NCBI GenBank assembly: GCA_002746645.1
Contig: PDPU01000026.1
Coordinates: 37,542-101,541 of the forward strand
Direction: 5' to 3'
DNA: 64,000 nt
Source: Gammaproteobacteria bacterium
Lineage (GTDB): Bacteria; Pseudomonadota; Gammaproteobacteria; Granulosicoccales; Granulosicoccaceae
Part shown: in pieces, positions 38,184 through 46,861 of the stretch
Layout of the letters: the number at the start of each line of letters is the position of its first letter
Position numbering within the stretch: position 1 is the first letter of the stretch
The notes under the pieces: generated by a model
Databases searched by the model: none
What the model saw: only the letters and a program-made list of their open reading frames with translations
Told to the model about the DNA's origin: nothing
Position numbers and translations under genes: made by a program

Positions 38184-38420
38184 TCAGACGCGTTCGCCGC
38201 GCTCGCGAAGTTCCGCCAGCACGGTGTCGATGCCGCGCTTGTCGATGACGCGCATGCCCTTGGACGAAACGCGCAGGCTCACGAAACGGTTTTCCGACGG
38301 CACCCAGAAGCGATGGGTGTGGAGATTGGGCAGAAAGCGACGACGGCGCCGGTTCTTGGCGTGCGACACATTGTTGCCGGACATCGGGCTCTTGCCGGTT
38401 ACCTGGCAAACTCTGGACAT
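38184..38420 (-). CDS. rpmB: 50S ribosomal protein L28
   Basis: A 78-aa protein from the ATG at 38418-38420: [60 protein letters not shown]. Full length. Typical rpmBG pair. The open frame continues upstream as a hydrophobic stretch that does not belong to L28. Confidence 0.96.
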   Translation of the reverse strand: MSRVCQVTGKSPMSGNNVSHAKNRRRRRFLPNLHTHRFWVPSENRFVSLRVSSKGMRVIDKRGIDTVLAELRERGERV

Positions 38421-38524
38421 GGGACGCTCCGAAAAAGGGTGTTGCGATAGCTTAGCCGGAGGACTATAGCGAAAACCCAGCCAGGAGACAAGCAACAGCA
38501 ACAGCAACTGCAGGGCCACTTCAT

Positions 38525-39133
38525 TCAGATCCGGCGGATTTCGGCATGTTTACCACGCGCATGGAGGGAACTCGACTCGACCGGCTCGATGCCGTAGCGC
38601 CCTTCGTGCACGAGCGTGTGGTGGTAGTGGCAGAGCAGCGGGATGACGTGCGCATCGCAGCAGAGGCGGCGTGCCGTCTCGCGAGCGACGGAGACGCCGG
38701 GCGAAAGCCAGGCTTCGTGACGGGTGTCGTCGTGACGGGTGTCGTCGTGACGGGCGTCGGCAGTGTGACCGTGTTCGCAGGAACAGGCACTTTCCGGTTC
38801 ACGTGAACCGTTTTTCGGCGCGGAAACATGACCGGCATCACGGAAACCGGCCTTTGACGGTTCACGTGAACCGTTTTCGTCGGAGTGATCCCTGCGGACG
38901 CGCATGCGCGCGATCTCCTGCTCAAAGACATGCACGGGCAGTTTCTCGGCCCGCCGGAGCAGCTCCTGCTCGTTGTCGGGGGTGGCGATGCGCACGAGGG
39001 CACGGACCTTGGGGTAGCCGATGCGCCCATCCCCGAAGGCGGTGCTGATGAGCGGCAGTTCGCGGAGCGCGACAGCGACATGAACGCAATTGCTGCATGC
39101 GAGCGCAACGGCATGGCGATTCCCCGATGCCAT
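38525..39133 (-). pseudogene. Remnant of a DUF222/HNH endonuclease-family gene
   Basis: About residues 20-80 of the frame match the DUF222 (13E12 repeat) region: LRELPLISTAFGDGRIGYPK, then VRALVRIATPDNEQELLRRA. Near the end, RRLCCDAHVIP runs directly into LLCHYHHTLVHEGRYGIEP. In intact relatives these segments are separated by about 60-70 residues that contain the HNH catalytic core, so an internal in-frame deletion has removed the nuclease active site. The N-terminal half of DUF222 is also missing, since the frame collides with the racemase start. The middle is filled by the paired palindromic repeat and a 15-bp tandem repeat (three copies near 38716-38760, RHDDT). Not expected to be a working nuclease. 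Confidence 0.72.
38795..38873. repeat. Paired-palindrome repeat element, copy 1
   Basis: The perfect 16-bp palindrome CGGTTCACGTGAACCG occurs at 38795-38810 and again at 38858-38873, a 63-bp period, both followed by TTTTCG-like sequence. The 47-bp spacer contains TGACCGGCATCACGGAAAC. A second pair with the same period is at 62308-62386. Here it is read in frame inside the DUF222/HNH remnant, encoding NGSREP...FRDAGH...NGSREP. Confidence 0.9.
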
Positions 39134-39170
39134 GCAGGATCCCGGTCGAAACCATGTAACATCCGGGCGC

Positions 39171-39875
39171 ATGAAGACCATTGACCTCATTGGCGGCATG
39201 AGCTGGGAGAGTACTGCGCTCTACTACCGCTGGATCAACGAGGGCGTGAAGCGCGAACTCGGCGGCTTGCATTCCGCTCGAATCGCGCTCGTCAGCGTCG
39301 ATTTTCAGAACATCGAGCGGCTGCAGCATGCGGGCGACTGGGATGCCGCCGGCAAGGTGCTGGCGGAAGCCGGGCGCCAGGTCGAGCGTGTCGGCGCCGA
39401 ACTGTTGCTGATCTGCACCAACACCATGCACAAGGTGGCGGATGTGGTGCAAGCCGCGGTCGACATACCGCTCCTGCACCTTGCCGATGCCACGGCGGAA
39501 CGCCTGGTTGCCGATGGTCGTCGGCGTATCGGGCTGCTGGGCACGCGCTTCACCATGGAAGAAAATTTCTACGCCGAACGGCTCCGCCAGCACGGGCTCG
39601 GGGTTCTCGTACCGGATGAGGCCGACCGTGGCATCGTGCACCGGGTCATCTACGAGGAACTGTGTCTGGGCAAGGTGCGCGATGAATCGAGAGCGGATTA
39701 CCTTGCCATCATCGACAGGCTCGGCAAGGCGGGTGCCGAAGCCGTGATCGCAGGGTGTACCGAGATCACGCTGCTCGTACAGCAGCCACACACGGCCATG
39801 CCACTCTATGACACCACGGCCATTCACGCCGAGGTTGCGGTCGAGCGCGCACTCGAGGGTGAACTGGCCGGCTGA
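39171..39875 (+). CDS. Aspartate/glutamate racemase family protein
   Basis: A 234-aa two-domain PLP-independent racemase-fold protein from the ATG at 39171 (MKTIDLIGGMSWESTALYY). The two catalytic cysteines are in LLICTNTMHK (first) and VIAGCTEITLL (second). Both are intact, so racemase activity on aspartate, glutamate or a related substrate is plausible; the GGMSWEST start is typical of the YgeA/aspartate racemase branch. It is followed by folB at 34 bp. Confidence 0.9.
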   Translation: MKTIDLIGGMSWESTALYYRWINEGVKRELGGLHSARIALVSVDFQNIERLQHAGDWDAAGKVLAEAGRQVERVGAELLLICTNTMHKVADVVQAAVDIPLLHLADATAERLVADGRRRIGLLGTRFTMEENFYAERLRQHGLGVLVPDEADRGIVHRVIYEELCLGKVRDESRADYLAIIDRLGKAGAEAVIAGCTEITLLVQQPHTAMPLYDTTAIHAEVAVERALEGELAG

Positions 39876-39909
39876 GCCCGACCGTGCTGCCCTCGCAAGG
39901 AATCACCTC

Positions 39910-40257
39910 ATGGATCGCATCTTCATCCGCAACCTTACCGTCGATACCATCATCGGCATACACGAGCACGAGAAACGCGAGGCGCAGCCACTGGTCATCG
40001 ACCTCGAGATGGCGAACGACATCCGCCCGGCCGCGGCAAGCCGTGACATCGGTGACGCGCTCGACTACCAGGCCATCACCGAGCGGCTGAGGGCGTATCT
40101 CGAAACCAGCGAATGCCTGCTGGTTGAAACGCTGGCCGAGGAACTGGCCGGCATGATCATGGAAGAGTTCGACGTGCCGTGGCTCAGGCTCACTCTGACG
40201 AAACCGCAGGCCATGCCGGGCAGTACGCTCGTGGGATTGACGATCGAGCGGCCTTGA
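39910..40257 (+). CDS. folB: Dihydroneopterin aldolase
   Basis: A 115-aa protein, MDRIFIRNLTVDTIIGIHEH, with the catalytic Glu/Tyr region DYQAITERL and VETLAEELAGMIM, and the conserved Lys in LTKPQAMPGS. It cleaves dihydroneopterin to 6-hydroxymethyl-dihydropterin in folate synthesis; related enzymes also epimerise. Full length. It lies between the racemase gene and uppP rather than beside plsY. Confidence 0.94.
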   Translation: MDRIFIRNLTVDTIIGIHEHEKREAQPLVIDLEMANDIRPAAASRDIGDALDYQAITERLRAYLETSECLLVETLAEELAGMIMEEFDVPWLRLTLTKPQAMPGSTLVGLTIERP

Positions 40258-40450
40258 GCGGTGCATTGCCGAGGTCAACGTGACACGGACGCCATTCGGA
40301 ATGCCATTCGGTGAATGGTTTCGAGTCAAGGTGCTCGACAGGCACTACAATGCTGCGCTTTCGGGCTGCAACGGCGAAGAACTCCTGCATCGCCGCTGAT
40401 GCATCCCCGGTCATCAACGCGCTTACCGATTCTCGTTCACCCATCGATGG

Positions 40451-41272
40451 GTGAATACCTCGACGGACAAATACGTGGATACCATCCAGACCATCTGGCT
40501 CGCCCTCGTGCAGGGCCTGACCGAATTTCTGCCGATCTCGAGTTCGGCGCACCTGATTCTCGTGCCGAGCCTCCTGGGCTGGCCCGATCAGGGTCTTGCT
40601 TTCGATGTGGCGGTGCATCTCGGCACCCTGATTGCGGTGGTAGCCTACTTTCGCAAGGAAATCGTCACGCTGTTCCTTGCCTGGCTCGGCTCGATCACCC
40701 GCCGCGACATGACGCCCGAGGCGCGCCTTGCCTGGGGTGTGATCGTCGGTACGATTCCCGCGGGGCTTGTGGGACTCGCCCTCAAGGACCAGATCGAGAC
40801 CTATCTGCGATCACCGCTCGTCATTGCCGCAACGACGATCATCTTCGGCCTGTTGCTCTGGTACGCCGACCGGCGTGCTCGCATGCAGCGCGGCGAACTC
40901 TCGATGAGCTGGCAGGATTTTCTCGTGGTGGGTTCGGCCCAGGCACTGGCGCTGATTCCCGGCACCTCGCGTTCGGGAATCACGATCACGGCAGGGCTTC
41001 TCATCGGCCTCACGCGCGAAGCCGCGGCCCGCTATTCCTTTCTGTTGTCGATCCCGATCATCGTGCTCTCGGGGCTCGGTGTGACCAGCGATCTCGTTTC
41101 GTCCGATGCGCCGGTGGCCTTGGGCACATTGCTTCTCGGTACCATGGTAGCGATGGTCTCGGCGTTCGCCTGCATCCACTACTTTCTCGCCTTCATCAAC
41201 CGTATCGGCATGGTGCCGTTCGTGATCTACCGCCTGCTTCTCGGTGTGGTGCTGCTGGTGGTGTTCCTGTAG
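40451..41272 (+). CDS. uppP: Undecaprenyl-diphosphatase
   Basis: A 273-aa membrane enzyme that dephosphorylates undecaprenyl diphosphate to recycle the lipid carrier for cell-wall synthesis; it confers bacitracin tolerance. Motifs: [19 protein letters not shown] (Glu-rich motif 1 with PISSSAH) and [18 protein letters not shown] (PGTSRSG motif 2). About eight TM helices. Start is GTG, either at 40451 or at 40475 (which would give [14 protein letters not shown]); no clear Shine-Dalgarno decides. Confidence 0.95.
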   Translation: MNTSTDKYVDTIQTIWLALVQGLTEFLPISSSAHLILVPSLLGWPDQGLAFDVAVHLGTLIAVVAYFRKEIVTLFLAWLGSITRRDMTPEARLAWGVIVGTIPAGLVGLALKDQIETYLRSPLVIAATTIIFGLLLWYADRRARMQRGELSMSWQDFLVVGSAQALALIPGTSRSGITITAGLLIGLTREAAARYSFLLSIPIIVLSGLGVTSDLVSSDAPVALGTLLLGTMVAMVSAFACIHYFLAFINRIGMVPFVIYRLLLGVVLLVVFL

Positions 41273-41344
41273 GAACGGCCTCGGGCAATCGGGCTTGCGG
41301 TGGTTCATGAAACCTGCCGCCTCAGGTGCACAGACAGGCAGTTC

Positions 41345-41755
41345 TCACTTGCTGGCGGGCAACGCCAGCACGATGACCTTGCCGCCTTCGCCGTGCACCG
41401 AATCGACCGCACGAATCTCGACCTTTCCGGTACCGGGCGGCAGTTCGAGCGTCAGCGAACGGGTGAAGGGTTGCTCGTTCACGTGCGGATGGGCGAGTTC
41501 ACGGGTGCCGAGCAGGGTACCGTCTTCGGCGTAGACCTCGAAGGCATTGGCATAGTGTTCCCAGCCTTCATCGGCGTGCTCGATCGTCGCGTCGATGCGG
41601 TAGCGACCACCCCCGAGATCGGTGATGTGCGCGTCGATGACGTGGGCCTTGTCGGCGAGTGCCGTGTGCGTGGACAACAGCACGACCAGCGTGAGGATCG
41701 TCACCGTCAACCGGCGGAGCGAACGTTGTCGAAGGGGCTTGTGAGCATGTCTCAT
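41345..41755 (-). CDS. Conserved exported protein of unknown function
   Basis: A 136-aa protein from the ATG at 41753-41755. A signal peptide (LTVTILTLVVLLSTHTALA) precedes a compact beta-rich domain: RYRIDATIEHADEGWEHYAN, then GTRELAHPHVNEQPFTRSLT and VEIRAVDSVHGEGGKVIVL. The His-rich spacing (HAD..W.HYA..HPH.EQPFTRSL..DSVHG) looks like a conserved family with possible metal ligands, but I know no assigned function. The frame continues upstream antisense to the VanZ-like gene without meaning. It faces uppP. Confidence 0.75.
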   Translation of the reverse strand: MRHAHKPLRQRSLRRLTVTILTLVVLLSTHTALADKAHVIDAHITDLGGGRYRIDATIEHADEGWEHYANAFEVYAEDGTLLGTRELAHPHVNEQPFTRSLTLELPPGTGKVEIRAVDSVHGEGGKVIVLALPASK

Positions 41756-41914
41756 GGGAGCGGTTCCTGCGTGTGGTTCGTGGCACTTTCTCCCGATTTT
41801 ACGGACAATACGAAAATGAGCCAGTTCCGTCCCCAGGTATCCGGAAAGCGACTCGCCATCGCGTGCGTGCTGACGCTGATCGTTTTCCTGATCGCATGAG
41901 TGTGTCGGCAGTCC

Positions 41915-42460
41915 ATGAAAGGTGAGCCGCTGAACACGAAAACGATGCACACGGTGGACGCAGCCGGTGCGCATGGCGACCCTGCCGACGAGTCGGGCGG
42001 CCCGGTCGGCGAGCCGTATGGCGCCAGTCATGGGCGCTTCAAGCGACCTGGCTCGCTCTTCTACAGTGAACTTCGCTGGCCCGGTCTCTGGGTTCTGATC
42101 GGCGTTCTCCTGCTCGGTCTCGTTACCGTCGGCTCCCTCATGCGCATCTCCGACCCTTATCTCATGGAGATCATGAGCCGCGACAAGCTCGTGCACTTTT
42201 CGGTGTATCTGCTGCTGGTGCTCTGGTTCATCCAGATTTACTGCCGAATGTCGGCCTGGTGGCTGGTGGCCGCGTTGATCCTTGCCACGAGCGTGGGCAT
42301 CGAAGTGTTCCAGGGGCTCATGCCGTACCGGCAATTCGACGTGTACGACATGCTGGCCAATGCGACGGGTATGCTGACGGCCTTGCTGCTCGGCCGGGTG
42401 GGTGTGGTCGGCATTCTGCGGCGCGTGGAGACCGTGGCTGCGAGACTGTCTGCCCACTAG
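41915..42460 (+). CDS. VanZ-like family membrane protein
   Basis: A 181-aa protein with four TM helices (LWVLIGVLLLGLVTVGSL; LVHFSVYLLLVLWFIQIY; WWLVAALILATSVGIEVFQGL; MLANATGMLTALLL). The VanZ-type signature is DKLVHFSVYLLLVLWF and GIEVFQGLMPYRQFDVYDMLANATG. A hydrophilic N-terminal region of about 45 residues precedes TM1. The start could be GTG 41900, ATG 41915 or ATG 41945. Function unknown; despite the name there is no reason to infer glycopeptide resistance. Confidence 0.82.
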   Translation: MKGEPLNTKTMHTVDAAGAHGDPADESGGPVGEPYGASHGRFKRPGSLFYSELRWPGLWVLIGVLLLGLVTVGSLMRISDPYLMEIMSRDKLVHFSVYLLLVLWFIQIYCRMSAWWLVAALILATSVGIEVFQGLMPYRQFDVYDMLANATGMLTALLLGRVGVVGILRRVETVAARLSAH

Positions 42461-42516
42461 CTCGCCAGCCACGCACGGCGCGGTGTCGTTGTCGAAATCC
42501 GAGCTGCCGGTCTGTT

Positions 42517-43896
42517 TCAGTCGCGAATACCCGAGCCGGTATCGTCGTCGCCACCGGCCTCGAGCGAGGTATCGTCGCTGCCTTCCTCGGGCATCGTGGC
42601 GTCCGCGGCTGCGAGTTCCTGTCGCCAGGCGGCAATGGCGCGGGTGCGGGCCTTCAGCACCTGATCGCTGACTTCGCTCTTGTCGTCGATCTCCCTGGCA
42701 ATCGCCGCCGCGTCGACCGAGCTGAACACGGCGGCGGCTTCGCAGAGAGTTTCGGCCTGCGGGTAGGGGGTGTTCTCGAAGCCGAGTCGCCCGCGGGAGT
42801 CGGCCTTGCAGACCGTCAGGAAGCCCTCGAAGCGTTCGGGTTTGCGCAGCACATCCAGTGAGTAGAGGAGCTTGGCGAGCGTCGAGTTGCGAAGCTCATC
42901 CACGCGATGGCAATGGGTGTGGTAGCGCGCGGCAATGACCGCGGCGTCGAGCATGCGCTTCGGTATGCGCAGGCGGTTGCCGAGCTTCTGCGTGATGAGC
43001 GCACTGCGGGCTTCGTGTCCCTTGTGTTTCGGCCATTCGCTCTTCGGTGTGGTGGCCTTGCCAAGATCGTGACAGAGTGCGGCGAGGCGCACTTCCACGT
43101 CATCGCTGATCGAGGACGCCTCGTCGAGCACCATCATGGTATGCACGCCGCTGTCGATTTCGGGATGCGACCGCGGCGACTGCGGTACGCCGAAGAGGGC
43201 ATCGACTTCGGGAAGGATGCGTTCGAGCGCGCCGGCGTGCCTGAGCGTCATGAAGAAGGCGCTCGGCACCACGGACGCGAGCGCTCGTTCCATTTCCTGC
43301 CAGACACGTTCGGCGACAAGCGCATCGATTTCGCCATCAGCGACCATCTGCCGCATGAGGGCCAGCGTGTCCTCGGCAACATCGAAGCCGAGGCCGTGAA
43401 AACGTGCCATGAAGCGTGCCACGCGCAGGACACGTACCGGATCTTCGGTGAAGGCCATCGAAACGTGCCGAAGCTGTCGCGACTCGATGTCGCGGCGGCC
43501 GTTGAAGGGGTCGATGATGGAACCGTCGGCGGCCTCTGCCATGGCATTGATGGTGAGATCGCGCCGCTCGAGATCCGCTTCGAGGCTCACGTCCGGGGCG
43601 GTGTTGAACACGAAGCCGTGATAGCCGCGTCCGCTCTTGCGCTCGGTGCGTGCGAGGGCGTGTTCCTCGTGCGTCTGCGGGTGCAGGAACACGGGAAAGT
43701 CCTTGCCCACGGGTCTGAAACCGGCGTCGATCATGGCTTCGGGTGTCGTGCCCACGACCACCCAGTCGCGATCGAGCACGGGCAGCCCGAGGAGTCTGTC
43801 GCGTACCGCGCCACCGACAAGGTAACGCTCGCCCGGACAGGCGATGGTGTCCTGGGGATCGCTGCGCGCCGGGGCAGGTTCGGAGGGGGAGTTCAT
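42517..43896 (-). CDS. cca: Multifunctional CCA tRNA nucleotidyltransferase/HD phosphohydrolase
   Basis: A 459-aa class II CCA-adding enzyme: YLVGGAVRDRLLGLPVLDRDWVVVG (nucleotidyltransferase GG and DxD motif), RRDLTINAMA, and EDPVRVLRVARFMARF. A C-terminal HD domain carries the metal ligands ALCHDLGK and RYHTHCHR. It adds or repairs the 3' CCA end of tRNA, and the HD domain has phosphatase/2',3'-cyclic phosphodiesterase activity in E. coli. The last about 45 residues are acidic and unconserved. Confidence 0.96.
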   Translation of the reverse strand: MNSPSEPAPARSDPQDTIACPGERYLVGGAVRDRLLGLPVLDRDWVVVGTTPEAMIDAGFRPVGKDFPVFLHPQTHEEHALARTERKSGRGYHGFVFNTAPDVSLEADLERRDLTINAMAEAADGSIIDPFNGRRDIESRQLRHVSMAFTEDPVRVLRVARFMARFHGLGFDVAEDTLALMRQMVADGEIDALVAERVWQEMERALASVVPSAFFMTLRHAGALERILPEVDALFGVPQSPRSHPEIDSGVHTMMVLDEASSISDDVEVRLAALCHDLGKATTPKSEWPKHKGHEARSALITQKLGNRLRIPKRMLDAAVIAARYHTHCHRVDELRNSTLAKLLYSLDVLRKPERFEGFLTVCKADSRGRLGFENTPYPQAETLCEAAAVFSSVDAAAIAREIDDKSEVSDQVLKARTRAIAAWRQELAAADATMPEEGSDDTSLEAGGDDDTGSGIRD

Positions 43897-43948
43897 GGGT
43901 CGATGTTACACTTCCGGCCATGATCACACAGCCTTTCTGGTTCGTTGG

Positions 43949-45040
43949 ATGGCACGCCTGATGCGCATCGGGCTCGGTCTGCTGGCCGTGTTTCTGGTGC
44001 TGTTCGTAACGTCAGCGGGCTGCTCCACCATCGGCTACTACTCGCAGGCGATCAGCGGACACTTCAAGCTCATGCGCGGGCGTGAATCGATCGAGGCACT
44101 GCTCGCCGATCCACAGCTCGACGACGGGCTGCGAGTCCAGTTGCAGACCGTCGCCGATGCCCGACGCTTCGCCGTCGAGGCACTGGCACTGCCCGACAAC
44201 AAGAGCTACAGCACCTACGTGGCAACGGGCCGGCAAGCCATCACCTGGAACGTGATCGCAGCCCCCGAGTTTTCACTCGAGCCGAAGCGCTGGTGCTTTC
44301 CCGTGGCGGGTTGCGTGAGTTACCGTGGTTATTTCGATCCGGAAGAGGCGCGTACCTACGCCGACAAGCTCGAAGAAGAAGGATTCGATGTCGCGATCGG
44401 CAGTGCCAGTGCCTATTCGACGCTCGGCTGGTTTTCCGACCCCGTGCCCGATACCATGCTCAGGGGCGGGGAATACCGTTACGTCGCCACGCTGTTTCAC
44501 GAACTGGCGCATCAGTTGCTGTACGTGAAGGATGACAGCAGCTTCAACGAAGCCTATGCGAGTTTCGTCGAACAGGAGGGCATTCGCCGTTGGCTGACCG
44601 AGCGCGGACGTGCCGAGGAAATCGCAAGATACGAAGCAGCCGAAGCGCGCAAGGTCGATTTCCTCGCACTGTTGAAGCGTACCCGCGAGAAGCTTGTCGG
44701 GCTTTACGACAGTGGCCGGAGCGAAGCGGAGATGCGCACCGACAAGGCGGCGATCTTCGCGGCAATGCGCAGGGAATACGCCACGCTGAAAACAGGGAAG
44801 TGGGGCGGATACGCCGGTTACGATGGCTGGTTCAGACGCGAACTCAACAATGCGCGGCTGGTGTCGGTGGCCACCTATCGACGTTACATTCCGGCCTTCG
44901 AAGCGCTGTTCGAAGAGGCGGGGCGTGATCTGCCGACCTTTTATGAACTGGCCGAAGCACTCGGCAAGCTGCCACGGGATGAGCGGCGGGCACGGATGGA
45001 TGCCTTGCTGGCGGTGGGTGACGATGCCGGAACAAGCTGA
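43949..45040 (+). CDS. Predicted aminopeptidase (PF10023), lipoprotein
   Basis: A 363-aa protein from the ATG at 43949; the ATG at 43961 (MRIGLGLLAVFLVLFVTSAG) would place the lipobox SAGC at Cys21. It contains the zincin motif FHELAHQLLY with downstream NEAYASFVEQEGIRRWL (third ligand Glu), and the family-typical SAGCSTIGYYSQAISGHFKL and RGYFDPEEARTYADKLEEEG. Likely anchored in the membrane facing the periplasm. Activity on peptides is family prediction, not shown here. Divergent from cca. Confidence 0.88.
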   Translation: MARLMRIGLGLLAVFLVLFVTSAGCSTIGYYSQAISGHFKLMRGRESIEALLADPQLDDGLRVQLQTVADARRFAVEALALPDNKSYSTYVATGRQAITWNVIAAPEFSLEPKRWCFPVAGCVSYRGYFDPEEARTYADKLEEEGFDVAIGSASAYSTLGWFSDPVPDTMLRGGEYRYVATLFHELAHQLLYVKDDSSFNEAYASFVEQEGIRRWLTERGRAEEIARYEAAEARKVDFLALLKRTREKLVGLYDSGRSEAEMRTDKAAIFAAMRREYATLKTGKWGGYAGYDGWFRRELNNARLVSVATYRRYIPAFEALFEEAGRDLPTFYELAEALGKLPRDERRARMDALLAVGDDAGTS

Positions 45041-45118
45041 CTGCCACGATCGTCGCCACACTTGGCTGCGCCGTGCCTGTTTCCGTCGCTTCTGCAGCCA
45101 TTTCCGCGAAGTGCCGGC

Positions 45119-46018
45119 TCAGTTCCGTCGTCCGAGATACTGCGGTACTACCGTATCCACCGAGGTCGCCTGCGGAGGGCAGTCATCCGGGCAGATGCTG
45201 TCGGTCTTCAGGGATTCATAGTTGTCGATCGAGAAGGGCTTTCCCGGTACGAATTCCATCGTACGGGCCTGGAGCCTCGCTGCCCAGTCGGGCAGTCCGA
45301 TCACCTTTCGTGACACGCCCACGGTGCGCGCCGTGTACTCGACGATTTCCCGGAGCGTGAATATGTCCGGTCCGCAGAGGCAGATGGCCTTGCCATGGGT
45401 TGCAGCATCATCGATCGCGTCGATCATGCATCCGACCACATCATCGACGAACACGGGTTGCAGGCGAGCGTCGGGCATGGCCAGTGGAAACACGGGCAGG
45501 ACGCGCACGAGCTGACCGAAGCGGTTGAAGAAGTCGTCGCCTTCACCGAAGATCACCGAGGGGCGGAAGATGGTCCAGTCGAGTTCGGCGTCGTTCTCGC
45601 GCACGCGCTGCTCCGCCTCACCCTTGGTGCGAAGGTAGATGCTCTTGCCCTTCTGCTCGCCGGCGTTGAGGCTGCTCATGTGCAGGTAGCGCCTGACTCC
45701 TGCTTCCCGGCATGCGCCCAGCACCTTTTCGGTCAGGGTGACGTGAGCGCGCTGGAAGCTTGCGTCGCCACCATGCTCATTGAGCACACCGACAAGGTTG
45801 ATCATGACATCGATGTCGGCGAGTGCGGCGGCAAGCGCGGTGGGGTTCTGCGCGTCGACCTCGCGCGGTTCGATCCTGTGCAGCACCTCGAGATCGTGCG
45901 CGCGTTGCAGACGCCGTGTCAGAACCACGACGGATTCGTCATCGGCAGCGAGGAGAGCGGCGAGGCGGGAGCCGACGAAGCCCGAACCGCCGAGGATGGC
46001 AATGCGGCGTTGTTTCAT
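45119..46018 (-). CDS. Complex I NDUFA9-subunit-like NAD(P)-dependent epimerase/dehydratase family protein
   Basis: A 299-aa atypical short-chain dehydrogenase from the ATG at 46016-46018: RRIAILGGSGFVGSRLAALL (nucleotide-binding GGxGFVG), NLVGVLNE, MSSLNA and YLRTKGEAEQRVRE (YxxxK-like region replaced by YLRTKGEAE), FRPSVIFGEGDDFFNRF. This matches the NDUFA9/YbjT-like group, some members of which bind quinone-complex partners. The substrate is unknown. Divergent from marC. The C-terminus carries a CPDDCPP motif. Confidence 0.87.
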   Translation of the reverse strand: MKQRRIAILGGSGFVGSRLAALLAADDESVVVLTRRLQRAHDLEVLHRIEPREVDAQNPTALAAALADIDVMINLVGVLNEHGGDASFQRAHVTLTEKVLGACREAGVRRYLHMSSLNAGEQKGKSIYLRTKGEAEQRVRENDAELDWTIFRPSVIFGEGDDFFNRFGQLVRVLPVFPLAMPDARLQPVFVDDVVGCMIDAIDDAATHGKAICLCGPDIFTLREIVEYTARTVGVSRKVIGLPDWAARLQARTMEFVPGKPFSIDNYESLKTDSICPDDCPPQATSVDTVVPQYLGRRN

Positions 46019-46182
46019 GACTGCTGTCTTCGGTAGTGTCCGGCTCCCATTCTGCCCTACGTGCCATCCAGGCACACTCCCTTCGCCATCCGGTGAACCG
46101 GCGTCTGCTCCCTTTCAGTACAATCGTGTCTTCCGCCGACGCGCTGCTGCCAACGGGAATTGCCTTTCATGCCCGATCTCTC

Positions 46183-46827
46183 ATGACCATCGATATCATC
46201 ATCAACGCGCTCTTGATGCTTGTGGTCACGGTCGACCCCATTGGTAACGTACCCTTGTTCATCGGCCTGACCAAAGGCATGCACGCTGCCGAACGAAGGC
46301 GCATTGCCCGGCGGGGGACGCTGATTGCATTTGCACTCCTGTCACTGTTCGCGATCACGGGCAGTGGCGTACTCGACTTGATGGGTATCACCTTGCCGGC
46401 CTTTCGGGTTGCCGGTGGCCTGCTGCTGTTCTATCTCGCGTTCGAGATGCTTTACGGGCACAGGCAGGAGCGGCGTGCCAAAGCCTCGGACGCAGCAACG
46501 CGCGACCACATCGCGAACATTGCCGTGTTTCCACTTGCCATCCCGTTGCTGGCGGGCCCCGGCACCATCTCGGCAACGGTCCTGCTTTCCGACTCGCTCG
46601 GCAACACCTGGCCCGAGGCGCGCTGGATGGGCTTGCTCGTGTTGCTCGGGCTCATCGCCGCCGTGATGCTGGTGGCCGCAACGGTACTCTCTCTCTCCAA
46701 CATTGTCGACAGACTGCTCGGCGAAACCGGCCGACTGATCATGACGCGGTTGCTCGGCGTGCTGCTGGCGGCGCTGTCGGTGCAGTTCGTGGCCGACGGC
46801 ATCACGGCGATGATTGCGGCAGCGTGA
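46183..46827 (+). CDS. MarC family integral membrane protein
   Basis: A 214-aa protein with six TM helices starting MTIDIIINALLMLVVTVDPI. MarC-family signatures are VDPIGNVPLFIGLTKGM, AFRVAGGLLLFYLAFEML and FPLAIPLLAGPGTISATVLL. Once linked to multiple antibiotic resistance, but that role has been withdrawn for E. coli MarC and the function is unknown. It is 34 bp upstream of the nitroreductase gene. Confidence 0.92.
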   Translation: MTIDIIINALLMLVVTVDPIGNVPLFIGLTKGMHAAERRRIARRGTLIAFALLSLFAITGSGVLDLMGITLPAFRVAGGLLLFYLAFEMLYGHRQERRAKASDAATRDHIANIAVFPLAIPLLAGPGTISATVLLSDSLGNTWPEARWMGLLVLLGLIAAVMLVAATVLSLSNIVDRLLGETGRLIMTRLLGVLLAALSVQFVADGITAMIAAA

Positions 46828-46861
46828 GTCGGGACGGACAGACCAACCAGGAGATGCATCC

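Noticed and set aside
41756..42472. N-terminal extension of the small exported protein across the VanZ-like gene
   Set aside because: The extension lacks any domain, and the signal peptide starts at 41755; the VanZ-like protein on the other strand has clear TM helices.
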